DNA from: Bacteroides sp.
GTDB taxonomy: Bacteria > Bacteroidota > Bacteroidia > Bacteroidales > Bacteroidaceae
Assembly: GCA_030152865.1 (NCBI GenBank)
Contig: JASLIW010000048.1
Location: 1-45,772, forward strand
Direction: 5' to 3'
DNA: 45,772 bases
Shown here piece after piece: positions 16,276-24,620 of this stretch. Each line of letters begins with the position of its first letter. Position 1 is the first letter of the stretch. The position numbers were made by a program, and so were the translations under genes. A model generated the notes under the pieces. The model had not been told where the DNA came from, did not search any database, and worked only from the letters and a program-made list of their open reading frames with translations.

Positions 16276-18951
16276 TTAATCTAAACCGTGAATAAGCTCC
16301 AAGAGCTGCTCCCCTAAGCCTATCGTGTACCCTTGAGAAACAAACACGACCCGATTAAAGGTGTCTGCCACTATAAAAATAGGTAAACGATCAGATTTAA
16401 GCTTCATATTCTGCCTGATTTCATTTTGGATGGAAGCTGTTGTGTCCGTACCAAAAGAAACGGTAGTAGGTAGGTTTTGAAAATCATTGTTAGATCTGAA
16501 AAGACGAGCTTTATCCCCATCAGGAAAAAGTAGAACAATGGATCTCCCCCACTTTTCTAAATCATCTTTCACCGCAATGAGATCTCTTAAAGCATGATTT
16601 GTGGGCTCCTGTCCTACACCGAGTACCCCCAAGAGATAATATCCTCTACCTGTTGTTTGCAGAATACTTGTGTCTTCTTTTTGATTCAAGGGCAGATAGC
16701 GGTTTTCTGAATTAAATTCACCAATAACTTGTACCTGGTCTTTACTTTCTCTCATGACTAGCTCTATTTTGTTAGTCTCTCCTGCTCGAACACTAAAGAA
16801 ACTAATATGAGACAGCACTGTACCACTAGCCATGCGCGTCCCTGTTGTAAGCATATAATGACCTGTATCTAAGCTTATGCCATCCTTAAGTAGCTTAGAC
16901 CAAGTCAGCCCTTGCCCCATGTCAACACTACCCTCATCAAAGGAGAGCACCTGATAAGTTCCTTGATCCAGCTTTGAAAGTGTAAAGTGAGTATAGTATT
17001 TAGGATCATCTAAGTATGTTGTAGGGCTATATGTGGCAATTAATCTAGCTTGCGAGGCTTGTTTTACTTCCAATCCTTCAAAATCCACATCATAAGTCTC
17101 ATGATCTACTAAGCTTCTATACTGTACCTTACCGGTCACCGAACTCTTCCATGCTGGAATACCTAAACTTCTAGCTACCGCCACGAAGAAGATATCTCTT
17201 GATAAAGCATCAGGTGTTCTTGATTTCCACACACCCACAGGAGACATACGAATCTGTTGTGCATTAATTTCATCCATGACCATTAACTCCTCCGTACACC
17301 ACCTAGCGAGCTCCAAGGGATTTTGTCGGTAGATCTCTGCTAGATCCCCATCAATTTGATCTTGAAAGAACGCTTTGTATGGACTTAATAACTCATTTTC
17401 GACTCTAGGATTGAGCACGTAGTGAGCAAAATCATTCTCTGCCCCAGCCAAAGCCAACGAATGATAAAGATGATCTTCTAAAACAGGAACGCTAACATCT
17501 CTTAAGTCTTTGTCGGAGATAACACCTAAGAGCTCTAACGCTAAGTCAGCTTGCTCTTTTTCAGCAGCATTACTTAGAAACTCAAGAATATGCGGATAGT
17601 TTCCCCTAGACTTTAGGAGAACTGAAGCAACTCGACTTGATTCTAAAGACCATTTTTTTGCATACGCATTCGCTTCTTGCTCAGTAATAAATGTATCCAC
17701 ATACGCCTTACGTATGGAGTCTTCTTGAGCTAAGCGTTCGTCATTTTGTTCTCGCTGCTCCAAAGTGACAGTTGGTGTATTCGCCTGCTCCACAGGTGGG
17801 ACAAAGTCTAGGTCGAGCGAGTATGATTTTGCCCCATCTTGATCAAGCACCAGCGATAGCTCCTCATCCTGCCCAAATGAACATTTCTTAAATCCAAATT
17901 TTCCTCCTTTAGAGGCCCAAACAAGCATATCTCCCTTACCTGCAGTTAAAAAGGTTTGTCCATTTCTATCTGTAAACTTCTGAGCTACTGTATAGAACTC
18001 AGCATAGTTGTAGATTTTGAACGCTACTTTAGCACCCGATACAGCTTGCCCTAACTCATCCTTGACAAATACGTTTACCCGAGCAGTGGGTGCATAATTA
18101 CCTATAACATTGATTTCTGTATAATTCGCCGTCTGACTCATTAGCTCTTCAGGTCCTACATATTTTCCAAACACCTTGGTATGCATTAACATGCCACGGC
18201 TTGCTGGGGCATTAAACCAGCCTAGGTTTAAAACAGGTTCAGGCTCACAAGCTCCCAAAAAGTGCCACTCACCCTCAGCCCAAGCCTCTACCCAGGCATG
18301 ATTGTTGTCTGTATGTGCCCAACGTGGCGTATAGACTTGCCGAGCAGGAATACCCATAGCTCTCAAGGCACTCACCGTAAAGGTTGATTCTTCTCCACAG
18401 CGCCCATAAGCAGTCTTAATTGTGGCTAGAGGCGAACTTGTACGTGCATCTGAAGGTTGGTAACTTACCTTTTCATGACACCAGTGATTGATCTCCAAAA
18501 TAGCCTCTTTTAAGCTTAGGTGCTGCACCCTAGGTTTCAACTCCTCGTAAAACAGCATTCTAGAATGATCTAGGTTCTCGTTGTTGACACGTACAGGTAA
18601 TACAAAGTGCCTTAGAAGTTGTTCAGGAATGGAAGGTCCCCAACTCATTTCTTCTCGAGCCTGAAGTGTTGCTCTTACATTTTCTAGAAAAAAAGAAGCA
18701 GAATAATCTACTACATCAGCAGAAGGCATATAGGCATACAAAAACTGCATAGCTTCTTTCTCTTCTGTGCTGAGACGAAGTACATTTAGGCTATCATTTA
18801 ATCCACAACGGTGCATGATTCTAGCTTTGGATAAATAATCCTCCACGACAACTGCCCTATACGATTCATCACTAATAAAGTGAGACTGTTGACAAGCTAC
18901 TAGCAAAATTAGAAGTAGAAGACAAGGAAGTTTTACTAAGGTTTTTCTCAT
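16276..18951 (-). CDS. Large lipoprotein with transglutaminase-like domain
   Basis: This 891-residue protein begins MRKTLVKLPCLLLLILLVAC, a lipoprotein signal with lipobox LVAC, so it is probably anchored in the outer or inner membrane facing the periplasm. A transglutaminase/protease-like domain follows, with the catalytic cysteine in YGRCGEES (Cys185) and the histidine in NNHAWVEAW (His218). Next comes an Ig-like/carboxypeptidase-regulatory-type domain (NVFVKDELGQAVSGAKVAFK, about residues 310-385). The second half is a long region with a second transglutaminase-like stretch (DIFFVAVARSLGIPAWKSSV) and a thioredoxin-like C-terminus (RSIVLLFPDGDK, PIFIVADTFNRVVFVSQGY). A longer start at 19011 would put 20 residues before the signal peptide, so 18951 is preferred. 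The substrate is unknown. The gene is alone, divergent from a small membrane protein gene across the 22-bp repeat array. Confidence 0.8.
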   Translation of the reverse strand: MRKTLVKLPCLLLLILLVACQQSHFISDESYRAVVVEDYLSKARIMHRCGLNDSLNVLRLSTEEKEAMQFLYAYMPSADVVDYSASFFLENVRATLQAREEMSWGPSIPEQLLRHFVLPVRVNNENLDHSRMLFYEELKPRVQHLSLKEAILEINHWCHEKVSYQPSDARTSSPLATIKTAYGRCGEESTFTVSALRAMGIPARQVYTPRWAHTDNNHAWVEAWAEGEWHFLGACEPEPVLNLGWFNAPASRGMLMHTKVFGKYVGPEELMSQTANYTEINVIGNYAPTARVNVFVKDELGQAVSGAKVAFKIYNYAEFYTVAQKFTDRNGQTFLTAGKGDMLVWASKGGKFGFKKCSFGQDEELSLVLDQDGAKSYSLDLDFVPPVEQANTPTVTLEQREQNDERLAQEDSIRKAYVDTFITEQEANAYAKKWSLESSRVASVLLKSRGNYPHILEFLSNAAEKEQADLALELLGVISDKDLRDVSVPVLEDHLYHSLALAGAENDFAHYVLNPRVENELLSPYKAFFQDQIDGDLAEIYRQNPLELARWCTEELMVMDEINAQQIRMSPVGVWKSRTPDALSRDIFFVAVARSLGIPAWKSSVTGKVQYRSLVDHETYDVDFEGLEVKQASQARLIATYSPTTYLDDPKYYTHFTLSKLDQGTYQVLSFDEGSVDMGQGLTWSKLLKDGISLDTGHYMLTTGTRMASGTVLSHISFFSVRAGETNKIELVMRESKDQVQVIGEFNSENRYLPLNQKEDTSILQTTGRGYYLLGVLGVGQEPTNHALRDLIAVKDDLEKWGRSIVLLFPDGDKARLFRSNNDFQNLPTTVSFGTDTTASIQNEIRQNMKLKSDRLPIFIVADTFNRVVFVSQGYTIGLGEQLLELIHGLD

Positions 18952-19040
18952 AGTTATAATGATTAGTGCTATTAATAAGTCTAATTTAATGACTTTACAC
19001 AGAGATGACAAGAAGAGAGCCTTTTATGTGCTAAAAAAGA

Positions 19041-19090
19041 TCAGGGTCATAAGCCTCTTCTGTCAGGGTCAAAAATAATTCTGGCCCTGA
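19041..19090. repeat. 22-bp-spaced TCAGGG/CCCTGA array (second copy)
   Basis: TCAGGGTCA starts at 19041 and again at 19063, exactly 22 bp apart, and the two units also share AA and TTCTG further along. At 19085, again 22 bp on, the reverse complement CCCTGA appears. The array lies in the 237-bp divergent intergenic region between genes starting at 18951 (minus) and 19189 (plus). The same hexamer at the same 22-bp step occurs at 36883-36970. Confidence 0.65.
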
Positions 19091-19188
19091 TGTTTAGCTC
19101 CTCCTTCCCTGCACAAATTTATAGACTATCTAGTGCCTTCTTTCTTCCTAACAATAAATTATCTATTTTTACTCCAAAATATACATCC

Positions 19189-19587
19189 ATGAAGAACAAA
19201 CACCTCAATACGAACAAGCAATTTATGATTGGCAATGGCTTACTAGCTTTTGCAGTCTTAATCGTGGTAGCTATTTTTGTATATATGAGCTTAAGGTTCA
19301 GCCACAGAAGCAGCACAAACGAAAAGTATGATGGGATATATGAAATAACACTCCTTGAAGGCTTTATCCATACACCTACAGAGATACACCTCAATGACAG
19401 TGTCATCTTTAAACAAGAAGTAGAAACTGAGCCTTTTTCCTTCTCCATTCAACAGTTTGATCCAGAGGGAGCCCTCTTATTTGTCAATCGTCAAACAGAC
19501 GACTTAGCTATTTTCAATCTGAGTAGTAAAGGCGGGAAGTATGCTTTCAAGCAAAAACAAGGAAAAGTACAGCTAGTTAAGGAATAA
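19189..19587 (+). CDS. Small single-pass membrane-anchored protein, function unknown
   Basis: This 132-residue protein starts MKNKHLNTNKQF and has one strongly hydrophobic segment (about residues 17-36, GLLAFAVLIVVAIFVYMSL). A roughly 95-residue domain follows that would lie outside the cytoplasm and be rich in beta strands (YDGIYEITLLEGFIHTP, EIHLNDSVIFKQEV). I do not recognise a family. The start at 19189 is preferred over 19090 because the extra 33 residues look non-coding and overlap the end of the repeat array. Its last 11 bases overlap the 3' end of the convergent metallopeptidase gene. It is divergent from the transglutaminase-domain lipoprotein gene; a shared envelope role is only inference. 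Confidence 0.65.
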   Translation: MKNKHLNTNKQFMIGNGLLAFAVLIVVAIFVYMSLRFSHRSSTNEKYDGIYEITLLEGFIHTPTEIHLNDSVIFKQEVETEPFSFSIQQFDPEGALLFVNRQTDDLAIFNLSSKGGKYAFKQKQGKVQLVKE

Positions 19588-20299
19588 ACAAAGAGGTTTG
19601 GTATGCTTTGAGTTCCTGATTTAATACTTGTGCCTTACCTTGAGTCAATTGGTCCAAATACGCCCAAAAGTTAGGGCCATGATTCATTTCCTTAGTGTGA
19701 GCTAACTCATGCAGCAGTACATATTCAATTAGATGTTTGGGGAGCAGTATTAGATAGGCTGAAAGATTAATATTTTTTATTCTAGAGCAACTCCCCCACC
19801 TCGTTTTACTGGTATTTATCTTAAGCTGCTGATAAGTAATACGGTGCTTTCGAGCAAGTGCATAAAGCATGGGAGGAAGAATAATTTTGGCATTTCTTCG
19901 CAGTGCCTCTACGATAACCTTTTGCAACCATTCCTGTAAGGATGGATCTTCAAATGAGCACTGGTGGGGACTTATAATTAGCAATTTACCTAGCTCTGAT
20001 TGCGCGTAAAATTTTTCTTGATTCCCCTCACGTATCTCGAGTTCAAAGTAGCTGGTCCGAATACTAAAGTCTAAGTCAATACGCGGAGTTTTATTCGCTT
20101 CTAGCAAAGACCTGAGCTTTCCATGCATGGATGAAGCAGCCTGCATAAGCTCCTTTTCACTAGCCTGTTTAGGTGCAGTCATTAGCAGTCTATTCTGGCG
20201 CACTCTAAAGATAAAGCGTTTAGCCCTGACATCTCTGCGAACTACAATTGAACCTAGCCCATCCACATAGATGGAATTAGTCTTTCCTGCTGAACTCAT
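19577..20299 (-). CDS. YgjP-type (DUF45) zinc metallopeptidase
   Basis: This is a 240-residue soluble protein with the zinc-protease motif HELAH (residues 197-201, Glu198 catalytic) followed by MNHGPNFW, where His207 is the probable third ligand. The upstream conserved block KTRWGSCSRIKNINLSAYLILL is typical of the YgjP/M48-like DUF45 family, often encoded near restriction genes or alone. The N-terminal part (about residues 10-140) is a poorly conserved beta-rich region. The gene starts 6 nt after argB and is probably co-transcribed with it, though no functional link is obvious. Its cellular substrate is unknown. Its 3' end overlaps the convergent small membrane protein gene by 11 bp. Confidence 0.85.
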   Translation of the reverse strand: MSSAGKTNSIYVDGLGSIVVRRDVRAKRFIFRVRQNRLLMTAPKQASEKELMQAASSMHGKLRSLLEANKTPRIDLDFSIRTSYFELEIREGNQEKFYAQSELGKLLIISPHQCSFEDPSLQEWLQKVIVEALRRNAKIILPPMLYALARKHRITYQQLKINTSKTRWGSCSRIKNINLSAYLILLPKHLIEYVLLHELAHTKEMNHGPNFWAYLDQLTQGKAQVLNQELKAYQTSLFIP

Positions 20300-20305
20300 G
20301 ATTCT

Positions 20306-21088
20306 CTACTTCTCATCTAAGACTACTTGTGTGCCTTCAGATCCATCAAGATGCATATGTGAAGTTATAAGTACCTCCTGTACGCCCTGACTTAAAGCAT
20401 CAAAAGCTTGATCAAGTTTGGGTATCATCCCTCCTTGAATAACTCCACTAGCAATATAGGCTTTAAACTCCTTAGGGCTTATTCTACTTATAACACTCTC
20501 TTCATCGTCAGCCTGGGCTAAAACTCCATTCTTTTCGAAGCAGTATATCAGGCGAACCTGAAAAAACTCCGAAAGGGCTTTAGCACACTCTCCAGCTATG
20601 GTGTCTGCATTTGTGTTTAAAATAGAACCTTGGCCGTCATGTGTCAGTGGAGCTACGACAGGTACTAACTGACTATAAATAAGCTGGCTCAATAGAAGTG
20701 CATCCACTTGATCTACATCTCCCACATAGCCATAGTCTACATGCTGTACTGCACGTCGATGTGAACGAATCACATTTCCATCTACCCCTGTCAAGCCAAA
20801 AGCGTTCACCCCCTTGGCTTGAAGCAAGGCAACTATATTCTTATTGATTAATCCGCCATACACCATAGTTACGATTCTAAGCATAGCTTGATCAGTAACT
20901 CTTCTTCCTTCAATCATCTGTGTAGGAATGGCTAATTTTTCTGCCATACGTGTAGCTGAGCGTCCGCCTCCATGAACCAATATTTTAGCCCCTTTCAACA
21001 ACGAAAACTGCTCTATAAGCTGATTTAAAGCTGCTTCATCCTCCACAACTCCACCTCCTACCTTGACTATTGTTAATGCTTCTTTCAT
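20306..21088 (-). CDS. argB: N-acetylglutamate (or N-succinylglutamate) kinase
   Basis: ArgB phosphorylates N-acylglutamate in the second step of arginine and ornithine synthesis. The 260-residue protein is an amino-acid kinase fold. It shows VKVGGGVVED at the start, the glycine-rich substrate loop VHGGGRSATRM, the variable loop IEGRRVTDQAM, and later LNTNADTIAGECA and GGMIPKLDQAF. Some Bacteroidota use N-succinyl rather than N-acetyl intermediates, and the sequence alone does not tell which applies here. It follows speA but is separated from it by an intrinsic terminator and has its own -7 box only a few nt before the ATG, so its mRNA may be almost leaderless. The metallopeptidase gene follows 6 nt later. 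Confidence 0.93.
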   Translation of the reverse strand: MKEALTIVKVGGGVVEDEAALNQLIEQFSLLKGAKILVHGGGRSATRMAEKLAIPTQMIEGRRVTDQAMLRIVTMVYGGLINKNIVALLQAKGVNAFGLTGVDGNVIRSHRRAVQHVDYGYVGDVDQVDALLLSQLIYSQLVPVVAPLTHDGQGSILNTNADTIAGECAKALSEFFQVRLIYCFEKNGVLAQADDEESVISRISPKEFKAYIASGVIQGGMIPKLDQAFDALSQGVQEVLITSHMHLDGSEGTQVVLDEK

Positions 21089-21092
21089 AATC

Positions 21093-21100
21093 CAAAGATA
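21093..21100 (-). promoter_or_regulatory. Probable -7 promoter box of argB
   Basis: The minus strand reads TATCTTTG, ending 5 nt before the argB ATG at 21088. With the usual distance from this box to the start of transcription, the mRNA would begin at or within a few bases of the ATG, so argB could be leaderless. Confidence 0.5.
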
Positions 21101-21106
21101 ATAAAA

Positions 21107-21140
21107 TAAGGCCTATAAGTATCATTTCTTATAGGCCTTA
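21107..21140 (-). terminator. Intrinsic terminator of speA
   Basis: A perfect 13-bp stem (21107-21119 with 21128-21140) with an 8-nt loop follows the speA stop codon at 21161. On the minus strand it runs into TTTTATTAT. Confidence 0.85.
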
Positions 21141-21160
21141 ATTGTATATGCTTATTTTAA

Positions 21161-23059
21161 CTATTGCTCTAAATACGTGTATCCGTAAAGTCCAGATCTA
21201 TAATTCGATAGAAACTCCTTACCTTCTTCAAGCGTAATTTTGCCCGCTTTTACTGAGCGAGATACCCACCCTTCTAAGGCACGTACCAGTTTCTTAGGGT
21301 TATACTCCACATACTCTAATACTTCTGCTACAGTTTCACCATCTATTATTTGATCAATAACATGTCCTTGCTCATTTACAGAGATATGCACTACATTAGT
21401 ATCACCGAATAGATTGTGTAAATCACCCAGAATCTCCTGATATGCACCCACCAAGAACACCCCAATGTAGTAAGGTTCTTTGGAACTCTTCATCGCATGT
21501 ACTGGTAAGTGATGAGAAACCCCACGAGGTGCAATAAAATTGGCAATCTTACCATCTGAATCGCAAGTTACATCTTGTAGCGTAGCCATACGAGTGGGCT
21601 TTTCATCCAACCTTTGAATGGGTATGATAGGGAATATTTGATCAATAGCCCAAGAGTCTGGCAAAGACTGAAACAAGGAGAAGTTACAGAAGTACTTATC
21701 TGCCAACAATTTGGTCAGTCCAGCTAATTCTTCTGGCATATGTTTTAAACCTGAGGCTATTTTATCTATCTCACGCGTAATAGACCAATACAAGCGTTCA
21801 ATTTGTGCTCTAGTTTTTAAATCAACAATTCCATGGCTGAATAAGTCTAAACCCTCTTCACGAATTTGCTGTGCATCATGCCAAGATTCTAGCATGGAGT
21901 TTTGGTTGAGTGTATCCCAGATAGAATACAACTCGCGAACAAGCTCGTGGTCTGTTTCGGACACTTGCATATCGTCATCCCACTCGGGCAGTGAAGTTGT
22001 TTCTAGCACCTCAAATAGGAGTACAGAGTGATGTGCTGTCAAGGCTCTTCCACTTTCAGTAATTATATTAGGATGAGGTAAGCCGTTCTTATCACTTGCA
22101 TCTACCAAAGAAGAGATCGAGTCATTAACATACTCTTGCAGGGTGTAGTTCACACTACTACCTGTGCTTGCAGAACGTGTTCCATCGTAATCAACACCTA
22201 AACCTCCACCTACATCAACAAACTCTACATTATAGCCAAGCTTATGAAGCTGAACATAAAACTGTGAGGCTTCACGCAAAGCTGTTTTAATGCGGCGAAT
22301 CTTTGTTACCTGACTACCTATATGAAAATGTATCAGTTTCAGGCAGTCTTTAAGATCTTTCTTTTCAAGAATCTCCAAAGCCTCTAAAAGCTCACTAGAA
22401 GTTAGGCCAAACTTGCTGGCATCGCCTCCGGAGTCTTCCCACTTACCACTACCTGATGAGGCTAGTTTTATACGAATACCAATATTGGGACGTACGTTTA
22501 ACTTCTTAGCAATCTGGGCGATGAGTTTAAGCTCATTGAGTTTCTCTACCACCAAGAAGATTCTCTTACCCATCTTCTGTGCAAGCAGCGCTAACTCTAT
22601 ATAACTTTCATCTTTATAGCCATTACAAATAATTAAAGACTCTGCATCTGTATTGATAGCAATTACAGCATGTAACTCTGGCTTTGATCCAGCCTCAAGA
22701 CCGAGATTAAACTTCTTTCCATGGCTTATTATTTCACTTACTACAGGCTGCATCTGATTCACCTTGATGGGATAGATAATAAAGTTTTGAGCCTTATAAC
22801 CATACTCTACAGAAGCTTTTTGAAAACACTCAGCCGTACTTTCTATACGGTGATCTAATATATCAGGAAAACGCACAAGTAAAGGCGTAGTAATATCCTT
22901 TAGCTGCATTTCATCAATTACCTCTCGCAAATCTACTGCAGCAGCATTTTGACGAGGAGTAACCTCTACATTACCCTTCTCATTGATATGAAAATAGGGT
23001 TCACCCCAACCAGTTATATTGTATAACTCTTCAGAATCTTCAATTCTCCATTTTCTCAT
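21161..23059 (-). CDS. speA: Biosynthetic arginine decarboxylase
   Basis: SpeA converts arginine to agmatine, the entry to putrescine and spermidine synthesis. The 632-residue length fits the PLP-dependent fold-III biosynthetic family. The PLP lysine is in IIYPIKVNQ (Lys99). LKLIHFHIGSQVTKIRRIK and VDVGGGLGVDYDGT are the conserved barrel motifs, and IITESGRALTAHHSVLLFEV the C-terminal-side block. The C-terminal domain includes YQEILGDLHNLFGDTNVVHI. The start at 23059 is supported by a -7 box at 23098-23105, giving a leader of about 33 nt. It is flanked by aroK upstream and argB downstream; argB makes the arginine precursor, so the neighbourhood is thematically linked. Confidence 0.96.
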   Translation of the reverse strand: MRKWRIEDSEELYNITGWGEPYFHINEKGNVEVTPRQNAAAVDLREVIDEMQLKDITTPLLVRFPDILDHRIESTAECFQKASVEYGYKAQNFIIYPIKVNQMQPVVSEIISHGKKFNLGLEAGSKPELHAVIAINTDAESLIICNGYKDESYIELALLAQKMGKRIFLVVEKLNELKLIAQIAKKLNVRPNIGIRIKLASSGSGKWEDSGGDASKFGLTSSELLEALEILEKKDLKDCLKLIHFHIGSQVTKIRRIKTALREASQFYVQLHKLGYNVEFVDVGGGLGVDYDGTRSASTGSSVNYTLQEYVNDSISSLVDASDKNGLPHPNIITESGRALTAHHSVLLFEVLETTSLPEWDDDMQVSETDHELVRELYSIWDTLNQNSMLESWHDAQQIREEGLDLFSHGIVDLKTRAQIERLYWSITREIDKIASGLKHMPEELAGLTKLLADKYFCNFSLFQSLPDSWAIDQIFPIIPIQRLDEKPTRMATLQDVTCDSDGKIANFIAPRGVSHHLPVHAMKSSKEPYYIGVFLVGAYQEILGDLHNLFGDTNVVHISVNEQGHVIDQIIDGETVAEVLEYVEYNPKKLVRALEGWVSRSVKAGKITLEEGKEFLSNYRSGLYGYTYLEQ

Positions 23060-23097
23060 TTTATCTATGCCTTATTTAACAGTGAACAAATTGAACG

Positions 23098-23105
23098 CAA
23101 AAATA
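23098..23105 (-). promoter_or_regulatory. Probable -7 promoter box of speA
   Basis: The minus strand reads TATTTTTG, matching TAnnTTTG, about 39 nt before the speA start. The remaining part of the 197-bp gap to aroK shows no terminator or other feature I can support. Confidence 0.5.
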
Positions 23106-23256
23106 GAAATATTTCTAAACTACTTGCCTTCAAATGATACATTTTTTTCAAATACTTTCTATTTATCCAACAAGCTAGTAGATATATAGTTCAAAGGTAG
23201 TTGTTTAATCGTTTGGCACACTAATTCCTGCCTATTTTATCTCGAGGTTTTGGGCT

Positions 23257-23826
23257 TTATTTTTCCTCTTGATCACTTACAGTTCCGACTTGTTTTCCAA
23301 TAAGCTTGACTACCGCAGAGGCACATTGATCAATAGCAGATAAACTATCTAAATCATCTACTCCAATGTGATAGTCTGCTTGTTGGTAAATAGGCAGACG
23401 CTCGTCTAGTCCTTCTGAAATAAAAGCCAGTAGCTCATCGTCATTTTTGCCTTGAAGTTTGGGCCTTTTGCGCCTACCTAGCTTTAAGCGTTCAAAGAGC
23501 ACAGACTTACTCACTTCTAAAAAAAGTGTAAGCCCAGATTTCTTCATTAAGTCTAGGTTATCATAAAAACAAGGAGTCCCCCCACCTGTAGAAATAACAA
23601 CACGTTCAAAAGTAGAAACCTCACGAAGGATGTCTCGCTCTATTTGTCTGAATTTATCTTCACCATACTTCGCAAATAACTCATTTACTGTTTTATGACG
23701 TCTATTCTCGATGTAAATATCCAAGTCAATAAATTGCCAACCTAACTTCTGAGCAATAGGTGCACCTAAGGTTGTTTTGCCAGCTCCCATATACCCTATT
23801 AAATAAATTCTTTTCATTCTCTTCAA
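23257..23826 (-). CDS. aroK: Shikimate kinase
   Basis: AroK phosphorylates shikimate in the pathway to chorismate and aromatic amino acids. The 189-residue protein has Walker A GYMGAGKTT (residues 11-19), the shikimate-binding DLDIYIENRR and STGGGTPCF motifs, and the lid region LGRRKRPKLQG. The start could be Met1 or Met4; Met1 at 23826 is used, 18 nt from a -7 box at 23844-23851. It is divergent from the RNase H gene. No terminator is evident between it and speA, 197 bp further on. Confidence 0.94.
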   Translation of the reverse strand: MKRMKRIYLIGYMGAGKTTLGAPIAQKLGWQFIDLDIYIENRRHKTVNELFAKYGEDKFRQIERDILREVSTFERVVISTGGGTPCFYDNLDLMKKSGLTLFLEVSKSVLFERLKLGRRKRPKLQGKNDDELLAFISEGLDERLPIYQQADYHIGVDDLDSLSAIDQCASAVVKLIGKQVGTVSDQEEK

Positions 23827-23843
23827 GCTATTTCATGTATAAA

Positions 23844-23851
23844 CAAAGTTA
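23844..23851 (-). promoter_or_regulatory. Probable -7 promoter box of aroK
   Basis: The minus strand reads TAACTTTG, matching TAnnTTTG, 18 nt before the aroK start, which implies a leader of about 12 nt. Confidence 0.5.
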
Positions 23852-23935
23852 AATATTTCACCCAAGGATTAAGCTATTTCACTGACTATATTATGCTTTG
23901 GCCAAATATCATTCTCGCAGTCGAAAATATATGTT

Positions 23936-23943
23936 TACCTTTG
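23936..23943 (+). promoter_or_regulatory. Probable -7 promoter box of the RNase HI gene
   Basis: TACCTTTG matches TAnnTTTG and predicts a start of transcription near 23949. This excludes the longer upstream start at 23898 and supports translation from 23967. Confidence 0.55.
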
Positions 23944-23966
23944 CAGGTATAAAAATTAACGTGTCT

Positions 23967-24617
23967 ATGGCAAAGAAGAGAAAATACTATGTGGTATGGA
24001 AGGGTGTAGAGCCAGGTATTTACACCAGTTGGACAGACTGTCAATTACAAACAAATGGCTATGAGGGTGCCCTCTACAAGTCTTTTGCAACGCAAGAGGA
24101 AGCAGAAGAAGCTTATGCCAGCTCTCCCTTTTCTTATTTTCAAAGGAAAACATCCACTAGTCCTTCTTCTAAGCCCTCCACTCATTCTGCTGTGCCCTAC
24201 CAGCTACCTCAAGGTGTTATTGAAAACAGTATTTGCGTGGACGCCGCCTGTAGTGGAAATCCTGGTCCTATGGAGTATAGAGGTGTTTATACAGCTACAG
24301 GACAACAGCTGTTTCACTATGGACCTATTGAAGGGACCAATAACATTGGAGAGTTTCTAGCTTTAGTGCATGGTCTAGCCTTTCTTAAACAACAAGGATG
24401 GGATATGCCTATCTATAGCGATAGTAGAAATGCAATTTTATGGATTAAGCAAAAAAAGTGTAAAACAAAGCTCAAGAGGACACAGAAAACAGCCACTGTT
24501 TATGACCTAATAGCTAGGGCAGAAAAGTGGCTGCAAACAAATTCATATCAAACTCCCATTTACAAATGGGATACTCAAAAGCTTGGTGAAATACCTGCCG
24601 ATTTTGGACGCAAGTAG
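23967..24617 (+). CDS. Ribonuclease HI with N-terminal hybrid-binding (caulimovirus-type) domain
   Basis: This enzyme degrades RNA in RNA/DNA hybrids. The 216-residue protein begins AKKRKYYVVWKGVEPGIYTSW, the N-terminal RNA/DNA-binding domain also found in eukaryotic RNase H1 and caulimovirus viroplasmin. A serine-rich linker follows (about residues 50-70). The catalytic domain shows the first Asp in CVDAACSGNPGPME, the Glu in NNIGEFLALVHGL, the second Asp in YSDSRNAILW, and the last Asp in GEIPADFGRK at the very C-terminus. This two-domain layout is common in Bacteroidota. The stop codon is 3 nt from the convergent ABC transporter stop, so any shared terminator must overlap coding sequence. 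rnhB in the same window encodes the type II enzyme. Confidence 0.93.
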   Translation: MAKKRKYYVVWKGVEPGIYTSWTDCQLQTNGYEGALYKSFATQEEAEEAYASSPFSYFQRKTSTSPSSKPSTHSAVPYQLPQGVIENSICVDAACSGNPGPMEYRGVYTATGQQLFHYGPIEGTNNIGEFLALVHGLAFLKQQGWDMPIYSDSRNAILWIKQKKCKTKLKRTQKTATVYDLIARAEKWLQTNSYQTPIYKWDTQKLGEIPADFGRK

Positions 24618-24620
24618 CGC

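Noticed and set aside
23825..23881. Direct repeat AAGCTATTTCA between aroK and the RNase HI gene
   Set aside because: Two copies 46 bp apart in AT-rich DNA are within what chance gives, and they do not align with either promoter in a consistent way.
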